A program made the translations under genes and the position numbers. A stretch of 59,190 bases of DNA from Labyrinthula sp. Ha (Eukaryota; Sar; Bigyra; Labyrinthulida; Labyrinthulaceae), in assembly GCA_015227615.1 (NCBI GenBank), contig JAALGZ010000092.1, positions 1 to 59,190 on the forward strand, given 5' to 3'. The notes below the pieces were generated by a model. It was not told where the DNA came from and searched no databases. It saw nothing but the letters and a program-made list of their open reading frames with translations. The number at the start of each line of letters is the position of its first letter. Position 1 is the stretch's first letter. Positions 1 to 11,110 of the stretch are shown here, in pieces.

Positions 1-3000
1 TCTTACAATCCGCTTACTCAAAAATCTAACTACATTCTAGAGGAAGAAATTGACGATGAACTTTCAGATGACATCATTTCTCTTTGGAAAAAAGACGTTG
101 TTTTCTTGCGAACAATCCGAACCCCACATCGTTTTTGCAAAATCCTGCGACGCATCGGGGCTGTTACATTCTTACCTACACAAACCAGAAAAAGAATTAA
201 CTTTGGAAACTTGATTTACAGCTGTTGGGAGGAATCAGAACCCATTACAGACTTCGTTAAACGCTTTGATTCTTTGGTACAACAGGCTAATCAGATCAAG
301 ATGATGCAAAATGACTCTGATTTACTTACACTTTTTCAAACTAAGATTCTCTTCAGAAGAAACAACAATCAGAAAATTTTTACAGTTGTGAACAATTTGG
401 ATTCAAAAGATCTACCATTGAAGGATTACATGAGTGAAGTGACACAAGCCGTACTTCAGCATGACAATTCAGGTTTGATCCCTTTTGATGCTCCAAGTAC
501 ATCAGTTGTTGCATTTACAAAGAAAATTGTTTCTTCTAATTCAAAAGGTACATTGTGTTTCAATTGCGGTGAAGATTTTCCACACAAAGGCAAACAATGT
601 GCTGCTAAAGGTGCTACCTGTTCTTACTGTGGCAAACCTAATCATTTTGCAAAGGTGTGTTCAACCAACCCAGAACGTACATTACAACTTCCCAAGATGA
701 AGAAAAAACCAACAAAGAAAACAGTAGCAGTAACATCTACAAAAGAAAATTTTAATCCTTTCAGTTTCGCTACTTCTCTTTGTACCACAGGTTCAAACTC
801 TTTAGCTGGGCTGGATTCATGCAGCGATGTTTTTGTTTTCAGAAGCGCTGATTTTTTTACACACATGGATCAGAAGCCTGGTAAACTTACACTTACAGAA
901 AATTCTGGTAGCTACGAAAGCACTGGAACAGCCAGATTTGCATTCAAAGAATTTCCTTCTAAGTTTTTTACAGTACAGGCAATTTACATGCCAAGTGCAA
1001 ATTTTAACATTTTGTGTACCTACGATCTAGAGCAACAGAATGTTAAAGTCAACCATCGCTCTAGAAATGTACAACTAGAAACAGGAAACAAATTAAAAAT
1101 AATTTTACTTGGAAAGAAAAGCTTCATTGAAATCATTCCACTAGGGAAATCAGTTTTACAAACCTCTGATCCAAATCTAATGCATCGTAGATTGATGCAC
1201 CTCTCAGAGGACAAACTTAAACATGCTGGTTTCATTAAGTGTTCTCAAAAACTGAACAGCTGCCAAGTCTGTCTTCAGACAAAAGCTAAACACAACCCAG
1301 TGAAGAATTTAATTCACAAAATGAAACTCTCTCCTGATTCCAAAGGTCAAGCTTTTTCAATGGACTTACTCATTCCGCCAAAACACTCGATGAAACCAGT
1401 CAATGGTGTTGTGGATGCATTGATTCTAGTTGACCTGAAAACAAAATTAATTAGAGTTGCTCCTTTAAGAACACTTCAATCAAAAGATTTACTTGCAGCT
1501 CTTTACTACCTTCTTTCTACACTTAAAACTTTACCAAAAACGATTGTTACAGACCGCCAATCTGGCTTTACGGCAGAACACTTTGTCAACTCAATTTCGG
1601 CAAAAGGCATTCATTTACGTTTTGTCCCTAGAGATCGACACGAAACTTTCAATGGAGTTGCTGAACGAACGATTGGTATCTTAAAGGTCATGGCTTCAGC
1701 CGCCCTACTACAGTCTAAACTTGATGACTCCTTTTGGATCTACGCAGTCAAATTTGCAAGTTACATCAAGACCAGAGTACATCACAAAACGCTTGGTGAA
1801 TCGCCATACAGACTAGAAACTGGGCAAGAGCCAAACCTTTCTTCACTTAGAACCTTTGGTTGCTGTTGTTTTACGTTGAAGTCTTCTGGAACGAAGACAA
1901 ACGAATTTCAAGAAAGAACAGACACTGGTCTCTTTCATGGACTGTAGGAACTTTCAAGTTTCAATACAGCAATCATCTACAAACTCAGTACTGGAAAAAT
2001 CATTTACCCTCAACTAACCGATGTTTGGTTCCAAGAATCAAGAACACATGATCAAATCGATCAAAATCCACCAACTTTCTCATTTGGTGACATCAAAATT
2101 GTTGACAAAACTGAAAATGACCCAATTTCTGAGGACGATTTTGAATCTGATGATGACGATGATTTCAGTCCAGATTTTGGTATACACTATGTACGTTATG
2201 GCCAGAAGGCAAATCAACAAGAAAATCATGATTTTGAGCATGATGATAATTTCGATGAAAATCCCCCTTCAGCAGATGTTCAACTCGATCAGGATCAAGA
2301 TGCACATGATCCAACCCCATCTGCCGAAGTGACAAACCCTGAAACACCTAAAACGAGCGAAAACTACAATGCTCGTCTACCAGTCACAACGCGATCTGGG
2401 AGAAATGCAACGAAATTCGACCTAAATCGGATGTCAGCTTTCACGTTGAACACAACTGAAGAAACAACACACATCATCAAGCCTAAAACAAAAGGTCAGA
2501 AAGAAAAGCTACGGAAGAAGATCATTCAGTCTAGAATTGATCAGAAACCTTCCATTTACCGTGACACAAGAGGTCACCCAGACGAAGCATCTTACAAGAA
2601 AGCGGTCGAAAAAGAACTCAAAGCTTTGGAAGAACGAAAGGTTCTCAAAGTGATTAATCGCTCTGAACTTCCTGAAAATGCTTACGTTGGAAAATGCACG
2701 ATGCTTGTGAAACAAAAACGCAATGGTAGTTTCAAAGCAAGATGTGTTTACAATGGAAGATCTCAGAAATTCAAAATTACACCTTACCGCAGTTCTCCTA
2801 CCTTAGACTACAACAGTCTTGGAGTTGCACTAGCAGTTGCAGCTCGAAGACAGTTCCATTTTAACACCTTAGATGTTAGTACCGCATTCTTGTACGCGGA
2901 TCTACCTGCTGGCACTACACTCTACTGTGAAATCCCTGATGGACATGAACTGAAACATGACAAGACTAAAGTAATGAAGATTGAGAAAGCGCTTTACGGT

Positions 3001-4410
3001 CTGAAGGAAAGTCCCAAGCTTTGGTTTGACAATGTTTCTGCTACAATTCAAAAACTTGGACTCAAACAAGCGATCTTTGACGAGTGTGTCTTCTACAAGA
3101 AAGATTTAATTACTTTACTTTACGTTGATGATGTACTGATGCTCGGTACAAAACAAGAAATTGCAAACTTCTCAAAACAGTTTGGGAAAACTTACAAAAT
3201 TACATTAGGATCACTAGATCAGAAAACAGACTTCTTAGGAGTTAACATTGAAAGAAAACCCAATGGAGACTACCAAATTGACCAAACCAAACACATTGAG
3301 AAAACTTTAGAAAAATTCAAGGATTTCAAGACTAAAGACAAATTTACACCATTACCTTCTACTTTCGCTGAGGCTGTTGAGAACAATTCCAATGCTAAAA
3401 GCATTAAATTTCCGTACAGAGAATTGCTTGGATCTTTAATTTACTTACGACTTACAAGATTTGATTTACTCTACGCGTTACATGCGCTTAGTCAACTTTC
3501 TGAACACGTGACAAGTTTTGCAGTAAAGTCAATTCTCAACACATTAGGTTACATTAGTAGAACGAAACATCAAAAACGAATTTTTTACTCAGATCAATCA
3601 AATGGTGAAATTACACTTCTTGCCTTTTGTGATGCTGAATGGGCCTCTAACTCACTTAACAGAAAAAGTGTTAGTGGTAACTTCATTTACTTTGGTCAAT
3701 CGCTCATTACTGGCAGAAGTTCAAGACAAAGGACAGTTGATACCTCTGCTGCCGGAGCTGAGCTGATTGAAATTTACAAGACAGCAAAACATTTGCAAGG
3801 AATCTACGGATTGTGCATGGATTTAGATTGCAAAGTCAAGCTACCTTCAGTGATTTTTACAGATTCACTTAGTTCAACTAAAACCTTAGAAAAGACAGTT
3901 TCTCCAGAGCAAAAACACATGAGTGTTGCAATTCATTTCTTAAAAGGACTCATTCGTTCAGGAAAACTAAAGGTGATTTTCATCAAACGCGAATTCAACA
4001 TTGCTGATCTTCAAACGAAACAGAATCCAAGAGCTGAGTTTGAAAAACTTTGGAACATAACTCATTCAAGGATGAAGTGGCAGCATTTGAAGATCTAAAA
4101 AGACCGCATGGAGTCAGACACTAAGCAGTCGAGTGTACGACTCTCTCCATACTGACTGTTTACACTTTACATAGTTATAATACAATATTACATTACTGCA
4201 CAATTGGTGCAACTTTACGTAATACATTTTTACTAATACATAAGCACCGGAAACAACAGATCGTAAAACCTTAATGCCTCAACTACTACTGGGAGTTAGA
4301 AAACATTACTTATATCATTTTAAAGCTGCTTTCAAGCACTTTCAGTTTGTTTAACTTAATATATGTATCCTCATACATATATAGACGATACGGACAATTA
4401 CTTGTCTAAC
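1..4410 (+). mobile_element. Ty1/copia LTR retrotransposon, 3' portion (broken)
   Basis: Copia order of parts is visible: gag (from before base 1 to about 690) with two zinc knuckles at about 560-660, a weak protease region near 800-1050, integrase at about 1180-1900 (HHCC zinc segment, then the D-D-E core with ITDR-like TDRQSGF), then reverse transcriptase and RNase H at about 2600-4098 (LDVSTAFLYADL, LYGLKESPKLW and YVDDV motifs, RNase H DAEWAS). Integrase before RT is diagnostic for Ty1/copia. Coding sequence is open from base 1, so the 5' LTR and the gag start lie outside the window. The element looks broken, with about one or two breaks, but long stretches stay open, so it is probably fairly young. 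It is inserted in a Roco gene copy. Confidence 0.93.
4099..4410 (+). repeat. Copia 3' untranslated end and presumed 3' LTR
   Basis: Non-coding sequence after the RNase H region, ending abruptly where homology to Roco exon 1 resumes at about 4411. The LTR itself cannot be delimited because its 5' partner is off the window; it probably occupies most of about 4150-4410. Confidence 0.55.
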
Positions 4411-4617
4411 TACATTCACTTCTTTAACAAACTCTTCTACTTCTTTTCCAAACCTTTTCCCTTCAATTGGGTTAATATTCCTATCATGCGACCTATGAAT
4501 TAGAAGGGGAAATAAATTAACCATTGAATCCTGAACTCATTGCTTCGATTTCTGTTCTCAAATTGATGTTTAATTGATGGGGCTTTAAATGACATTTTTT
4601 ACGTTTTTTGTTTAAAT
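4411..4617 (-). pseudogene. Truncated third copy of the Roco gene (5' UTR and exon 1)
   Basis: The reverse strand encodes a start like that of the other two Roco copies: ATG at 4524-4522, then MVNLFPLLIHRSHDRNINP and about 20 further residues close to exon 1 of the copies at 16603 and 45505. The matching block also includes the upstream sequence with the conserved ATGTCATTTAAA segment (to about 4617). Homology stops at about codon 38, exactly where the copia element ends. The rest of this copy is therefore expected beyond the other end of the copia insertion, left of the window. As seen here it is interrupted and cannot make the full protein. Confidence 0.8.
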
Positions 4618-7600
4618 TAGTTTTTTTATTTGAAATTCGAGAAATATATTTTGTCTCATGAATTAATGAGAATCTCGTTTCAAAAATGTTTTTATTATAA
4701 GCTGATGATCGATTACATGGCAAGTGTGACATAGTAAACGTGAGCATTGGATAACGAAAATTTTGCTTAACGTTAAGAATTCCGTTAATTAGTGGAAAAT
4801 TAACGTTATCAATAAATTAACGATAGCTTTTTGGGTTCCCAAAATTTTCTACCAATTTAATATTTTGTCCCAAATTATATCTTCATAATATACTATGCCT
4901 ATATCCTTCCTGTAAAGGAATAAATTTGAAACAAAGGCTGACTTAGAACTAAAAGCAACACAGAATCAACATCATGTGCAAACTATTTTATATGAAAATC
5001 TTCTTATGACTACTTACGTTACCCCTACGCTTATCCTAATCCAAGCTCAAAATGATCTCCTAGATAATAGCTCAATATTCCAAATATCTTTTCTAAATAA
5101 TGACAAAGGACTAATTCTACTCTCTGAGAGAAAATGTAACTGAGAAAATAGAGGTATTACCATTGCCATAGCAAGAATTTTGCACAGTCTTCAAATAGAA
5201 ATGATTGCATCTTGGCCCAAAATCCTTTTCAAAAAATCTATGATACGCCTTTGGAAAGATATTTTAATTCCCTATGCACTAAAAAAAGGAGTTTAGTTTT
5301 TCAAGAAATCAACCACGGTTTATGTACCATTTAATAACCGAATATCAAAAAGAAATTTAGCATGTCACTACTTGCCACAGTAAAAGCTATTTTTTTCAAT
5401 CAATCTTTAATCTTTTTAAACAAAATAAAGTTCAAAAATGCTTTAAATCCTAGTTTTCAAGATGCTATAGCTCTTTTACTTTTTTTGTTAAAATACTAGG
5501 ATTAAACTACGCATTTCTATATTTAGAAAATATTGGTCAATTTCAAGACTTTTTTGTTTCTCTTGTATATCACTTAATGTTTATGCAAGAAACTATAATA
5601 ACTTATTTAGCTTATTTTAAAAACTATTTCTAAGCGCTAGCCTTTTAATTTTCTGTATTTGAGTACTGGAAGATACTTTCTATTCTGTTCTTTTCACGTC
5701 ATTCCGTATTTTAGATGAATTTCTAAAAATTTGTAAAGTTCATTTTTCAATAAATTTTTCGACTTAATAAGAACAAAACAAAGTTTTGAAAATCCCCTTG
5801 AAATATCTTCCGAACTATATAAAATAATATAGGATTTGAGAAGAATATATTCCTGTAGAACACTGAATACAACAAGAATTTAGCTCATTCTACTATATCG
5901 ATCAAAAAACAAGGAAGAAAAAGGTTACACCCTCTATAAACTGCGAAGGTAAATTCTTACATTTAATTTAGATATAGTATTGAAGAATCATGTTTTATGG
6001 TTTCTGTTATTACGGGGTGTTGAAAACTTTATCCACGATTTTTTCAAAAATGCAGTATAATGGCCAAATAATCAAGAATACCTTTTCAGGTGCTCTAAAA
6101 AGCTCAAAACATAATGCAAACTGAATATATCACTTGCTCATATAGAATTTTAGAGTATTAGAACAATATAAAGCAAAAAAAATACGATAAGTGAAAATAA
6201 CGTTTATAGTATTTCTTATTTTTTGTCACGAAATTTTCCTAAAATACAATATTAGCAGCCACAATGTGTTTCACATTAAAAAAATCTTTCCAACCATGTA
6301 TTTTGTCAAGGTATTCGATAAGGAAGAGTACTTTAAACTCTAAAAAAGCTAATTTTAAGGGTCCTTTTCACTAAGTTTACAGATCTCTAAGAAAACATAC
6401 ATTGAAACGTAACATCACGAAGAGCAAGTCTATAGATGATCTGATTCTTTTTAGATCCTAAAGATTCACTATACCTGACTTCTCAAACCATTTCTCAGGA
6501 TATTTTTTCTCTAGTTAACTGTAACTGAGGTAAACTTCACTCAGAAAAGTCAAATGTTGAAAATCTGCACATCTGAAAATACGATTTCACTCAGTTTTGC
6601 TATAATCCTGTAAGATTTTGTACTAAGGAGCACCAAATAACTGAAAAATACGATTTGTAAACTTTGATTCTGCCTTTTAGGATATTTTTAAAGTTTTTTT
6701 TAAAGAAAAATCGATATTGGGCTTAAATGCTGTTTTTCTAAGCTTCAATCCGTGTAATACCTCGAAAAATTCTCGTCTAGAGCCCAAACAAACACCATCG
6801 CTCAAAATAACGGGTGAAGTTATTTTTAGAAACAACTTTGTTTGAGAATTGGAGTATTCTGTATAGACTTTCTAAAAACGTAGCCTATTTCGAAGTTCTT
6901 AGAAACTCTGAAAAAGGATACTCTTAAATGTAAAATATGTTTGAATGTGTGATAACAAGAAATGATGAGCTCTTAATAATGAATCTTCCCCATAGTTATG
7001 TGTGACTTAGGTTTGTTTTCAGGCTTTACTCGAAAAAATCCAGGAGTTTTCCCACTAATCTCAACAATAGCTACTAGAGTAAACTTGATTTGGTTTCAAG
7101 CTCAACTTGAAAATAACCAATAGTAAACTTCTAATTGGTCAACTACAACGGATTTGAGCTCTAATTTTATATAAGTCCAGTCTTCAGTTACGTAGAAATA
7201 AAAAATTTGAAGTTTGAAGCTATTCTAACTTTTAATTGCACAAATCTCTGGCATAATATTGCAAATTGCAAAACAAGAATACATACTATTAAAGCTTTAC
7301 CCTAGATAGAGTATTTCAAAACATATAAAAATTGAAACAAAGAAGACTAGTTTTTAGTAAAGAGATTCTGCATTTTTCGTTTTTAAGAAAGGTGTTTTGT
7401 TGATGCTTTCTGGTTTATATCTGGCAAAAAGTGATATTTTGTTCTTAAAGTACCCAGTAGTTTCTAGATACGTAGATAAAAACCGTATGAACAAAGAAAC
7501 CTAGAAACCAAAGGAATTATAAAAAAATTATTATAACTTTTTCTCATCCTTGAGAAGCTTGTTGTGCCACTAATTAATTTATTCAATTTACTCAAAGAGC

Positions 7601-8229
7601 ACTCGAACTCGTAAGTGTGAACTCAAGAAGATATACGTGAAAGAAATCAAACACTAAGTTCCAAGTTTGTGTAAGTCACAGTGCTTCTTGCATCTAAGTA
7701 AAACTTCTTTCACTAGTTGACACTCAGTCTCATTATTTTCTAAACCAATTTTCTTTATTTTTCTATTAAACTTATGTTGGTTTGACTCTGTTTTATACAA
7801 GAAATTTAAAGTTTCAAAAAATATCCAATAGTTTGGAATCTACCATTACCTCACAATAAACAATAGTCTACCAGTACAGTACCGTAATTAAATTATACCG
7901 TTATATTACGGTAGTATGTTTCGTTAAGAAACTCAACTATCTATACTGTTCTCTCTGTTTTCTCTTATTTATATTACTTCTTCTTATTAATATTTATAAT
8001 TATAATAGTCTTTTATTTATTCTTAGTTTTTTTAAATACTTTTTATATAATTTTTCTTTTCTATTTAGTGAAAGATTTCTGGCTAAAGATTAGACAAACT
8101 AATCTTATACTTTCTGAATTGTGAAAAAAACTCTTTTCTAATGTGATTCAACTAAAAGTTAAATGCTACATTTTAGAAAGAATATTTTCCATACAAAACA
8201 CTCTTTTGCTAAACTTTATGAAACTGAAA
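4618..8229. other. 3.6 kb AT-rich non-coding sequence
   Basis: No open frame of convincing length or composition on either strand, no recognised repeat or RNA gene. The segment at about 4750-4860 has short AACGTTA-type palindromes that loosely resemble sequence upstream of the Roco copy at 16890-16960. Confidence 0.5.
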
Positions 8230-8235
8230 TTTATT
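8230..8235 (-). terminator. Probable poly(A) signal of NAA35
   Basis: AATAAA on the minus strand, about 46 nt downstream of the NAA35 stop codon. Position and sequence fit a canonical cleavage and polyadenylation hexamer. Confidence 0.5.
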
Positions 8236-8280
8236 ATCAAGAAAAAAGTATATAAACAGGAAGTCTAAAGTAGGAAAGAT

Positions 8281-10659
8281 TTATTCATTAAGTTTAACAA
8301 GTGGAAACTCTATAGTTTCTGTATCTCCAAACTGTACTTTAGAAACAACAATATCTTCCCATTTTTCTTCTGATTGTTCCATAATTTGATTAACAACAAC
8401 AAGATTCTGGAGACTAAGTTTCATTATCTTTTTAAACCAAGCCTGTTCAACTTCACCTAGGATGCATATTCTCTCGCCCTTAAGCTCCTTTATTCTTGTT
8501 CTACAATATTGATTTGTTTGCTGAAACTTGTCTCTAGCACTTGCTAATAAAACTTTTGCATCAAGGTTTCCATTTTGATCAGAACTCAGTGCTTCCACAA
8601 TTTCTCTGAAAGTACGCATGTTAGGTCTTGTTAAATTCAACTCTCTAAGAGATTCCAATCTAGTATCGTATTTTTGTTCAAGAGTATCAAAGAATTTTGT
8701 TCCTTTTTTGTCATCTCCAAGCAATAACTCAGACTTAGAAAACTTGATTAAGAAAATGCATAGAATTCCAGAAACCAAATATCTCTGTACTTCACTTCTA
8801 TATGCCGATTTTTGAACTGATTTAACAATTGTTTCACCAACAGACTTTTTTGCAGTCATTTGTTTCGCAGATTGAATCTTAAGCATCTTTCTTTTTAGTT
8901 TTTTTATTTTGTTCTTATCTTTTCCTTTTTGCTGTTCTTCTTGAAGATCTTTACTTAACTTTTGCAACTGAGTATCAAAAGAAGATAATCCATATTGCGC
9001 AATTTTTCCTCTCATGTCATTAAGTCCTTTGAACAAAAACTCCATCGTCCAAAGCATAAAAAAACTTTCTTCCACATAACATCTTCCTTCTTCACTTATT
9101 CTATTTGTTGGATTCAATGTGTAAATATTCAGCGGAAATCCAAGTTGTACATGAACCAACAATATTTCATAAACGTGCATTAATAGATAACTATTCAAGT
9201 AATCTAGATAAACAGTTCCATCTTCAGCTATACCTGTTTTTGCTTTTTCTTTTCCAGCTTTAATTGTCCATGCTTTATGATCTAAATATTGTGCTACTTG
9301 AGACTTTTCCTTAACAGTTTCTAACCAGTTTTTAGCTTGTCTTCTAACTCTTGATCTATTTCCAATCAAGATCCTCATTACTTCATAAGTTGCTCGAACA
9401 CCTATTCCTTTTGCCCAAACTTCAGCCCATTCTTGAGTAACATAATTTGGAATTCCATGGCGCTTTAAATCAGCCAACAGTGCTTCAACAAAGTCTAATT
9501 TACCAAAAATAATATCTTGAATATCATCTGTAACTTCTTGATTTTCTGGATCTATTGGTTTGTTAGATTTAGATCGTCTAGAGTAAAGAAGAGGACAAAT
9601 TATTGAACGAGATAAAATATTTGGATTCGTTGATGAAAAAGCTTGTAAAAAATGAAACGCGTCGACTAAATTATTGCAATTTCTAAACTCAACAGAAAAA
9701 AGACAATCTTTGATAAATCCTCCCAAAACATCAGCTAATGCCTTATCTTCAAACTTATACAAACTTCTTGGAGGTGTTGGACCAAGAAAGTGTCCATTAA
9801 TATTTCTATCAAATGCCAACTGAAGCAATTCATCATCCGTTGTTTCTTTCTTCAACTCTGGCAAAAGATTTTGTGCTTCTAAAAAACAACTTTCAGCTTT
9901 GCAAAACTTCTCCGTTTGATCCTTGCTAATTGTAGCCGTTGAACAAAGAGAAATGGCTTTGATTAAGTTGAGTAATATTTTCAGAGAAACCTTTTCATAT
10001 TGTGGGACTTTTTCTGACTCTATTAATGTTGTCGATTTAGCGAAAAATTGCCTTGATATAGAGGGAAACTGAAAGTCGCCTAAATAAGCCATATAATCTT
10101 CTTCAGAAAACATATCTGCGGTTAGAATGAGATGATGACATAGAGAACTTAAAGCAACAAAAAGTTCAGCAGTAGTTCTTAGATAATTATCTTCTTCTTT
10201 CCCATCAATTTGCACTTTTTCTTCATCACTGAATAAATCAAAAATTCCTTTTGGAAATGTTGGTTCATTTGGATTAACAGTTGAGTTCTCTGTTTGTATG
10301 AAAGTTTTTTCTAGAAAAACAGAAGAAAAAACTGTTGTTAATAAAGAATGTCCTGATAAAAAGTTTGCAAAATTGAAAAACAGTTGATCTGTAATAACTT
10401 CAAGTTTCTTCCAATTCAAATTTGACAGTTTTTCAAGTCTTCTAGCTATTGAAAGTTTTGTTTGATCTGTTTCGGTGTTTTGATAAGCAGGATCCATTTT
10501 AGCAGACATAAGTTCAAGTGCAGAAAGAGAGTTATGTAATGTAAAATCTTTAGCCATATGCATATCACCTTGTTTTGTGAGTGATTTAGAGATTGCAAGT
10601 TTAAATATTCCTGTTATGTCTTTCCATGGACCATTTACTTTAGTTAATGGAGATTCCAT
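8281..10659 (-). CDS. NAA35: N-alpha-acetyltransferase 35, NatC auxiliary subunit (MAK10-like)
   Basis: Single-exon 792-aa protein. Residues about 12-62 carry the Mak10 signature: a DIT start followed by the stretch LSALELMSAKMDPAY, equivalent to the family's AMSAIEMMDPKMD. A second conserved block lies at about 315-375 (PPRSLYKFE, then a helix pair ending in PNILSRSI), and a third near 430-470 contains the family's GNRxR-type element (ILIGNRSRVRRQ). Residues about 565-615 are very lysine-rich, probably a low-complexity linker. In other eukaryotes NAA35 scaffolds the NatC complex with the catalytic NAA30 and small NAA38 subunits, which acetylates N-terminal Met followed by hydrophobic residues on the ribosome. 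The length is close to the usual 700-750 aa. The start is the first ATG, in family-like context. No neighbour is functionally linked. Confidence 0.9.
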   Translation of the reverse strand: MESPLTKVNGPWKDITGIFKLAISKSLTKQGDMHMAKDFTLHNSLSALELMSAKMDPAYQNTETDQTKLSIARRLEKLSNLNWKKLEVITDQLFFNFANFLSGHSLLTTVFSSVFLEKTFIQTENSTVNPNEPTFPKGIFDLFSDEEKVQIDGKEEDNYLRTTAELFVALSSLCHHLILTADMFSEEDYMAYLGDFQFPSISRQFFAKSTTLIESEKVPQYEKVSLKILLNLIKAISLCSTATISKDQTEKFCKAESCFLEAQNLLPELKKETTDDELLQLAFDRNINGHFLGPTPPRSLYKFEDKALADVLGGFIKDCLFSVEFRNCNNLVDAFHFLQAFSSTNPNILSRSIICPLLYSRRSKSNKPIDPENQEVTDDIQDIIFGKLDFVEALLADLKRHGIPNYVTQEWAEVWAKGIGVRATYEVMRILIGNRSRVRRQAKNWLETVKEKSQVAQYLDHKAWTIKAGKEKAKTGIAEDGTVYLDYLNSYLLMHVYEILLVHVQLGFPLNIYTLNPTNRISEEGRCYVEESFFMLWTMEFLFKGLNDMRGKIAQYGLSSFDTQLQKLSKDLQEEQQKGKDKNKIKKLKRKMLKIQSAKQMTAKKSVGETIVKSVQKSAYRSEVQRYLVSGILCIFLIKFSKSELLLGDDKKGTKFFDTLEQKYDTRLESLRELNLTRPNMRTFREIVEALSSDQNGNLDAKVLLASARDKFQQTNQYCRTRIKELKGERICILGEVEQAWFKKIMKLSLQNLVVVNQIMEQSEEKWEDIVVSKVQFGDTETIEFPLVKLNE

Positions 10660-10799
10660 CTGCTTTATTCTTGTTGGATACGGATGATTTGAAGCTGTGG
10701 TAATTTACTATTGATTTAACTTGAATTAGTCGTCTCGATTGAAACGGGAATTCTCGATAATAATAAGAATGAAAAAGTTATACATATAAAGGGGTGCAA

Positions 10800-11110
10800 A
10801 ATCTGGAAAGTTATTCATTGAGGAAATGAGGAACCAAAAACTCAAACTCACTTAAAGCAAATTTTTTAGAGTTTTAAGGATTATAAAATCTTAGTTTGCA
10901 ATTGACTGAGGATAAGTGAGGAACTCGTTGAGGATTCTAAATTCCTCAGTCAATTCTTCAAAAATTAGCAGTCAATTTCTCAATAATCTTCAGTCATTTC
11001 CTCATTTCCCACTCAGTTCTCACTCAAAATGGTATTCAAACTCACTCAGACTAAATCAATCGACGGGAAAACTCCTCAATAGCTTGAATGAGGACTCGCT
11101 TAGCACGCCT
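10800..11110. repeat. GAGGA/CTCAGTC-rich inverted-repeat patch
   Basis: Short motifs (TGAGGAAC, GACTGAGGA and their complements CTCAGTCAATT, CTCATTTCC) recur on both strands. The clearest case is a 13-bp inverted repeat, AATTGACTGAGGA at 10900-10912 and its complement at 10943-10955, with a 30-nt spacer. It could be a small non-autonomous element or a foldback; no flanking duplication was identified. Confidence 0.4.

Noticed and set aside
25-4417. 13-nt identity TCTAACTACATTC at 25-37 and 4405-4417, suggesting matching LTR ends
   Set aside because: Position 25 lies in sequence that reads open as gag from base 1, and the flanking bases do not match, so it is coincidence rather than a 5' LTR end.
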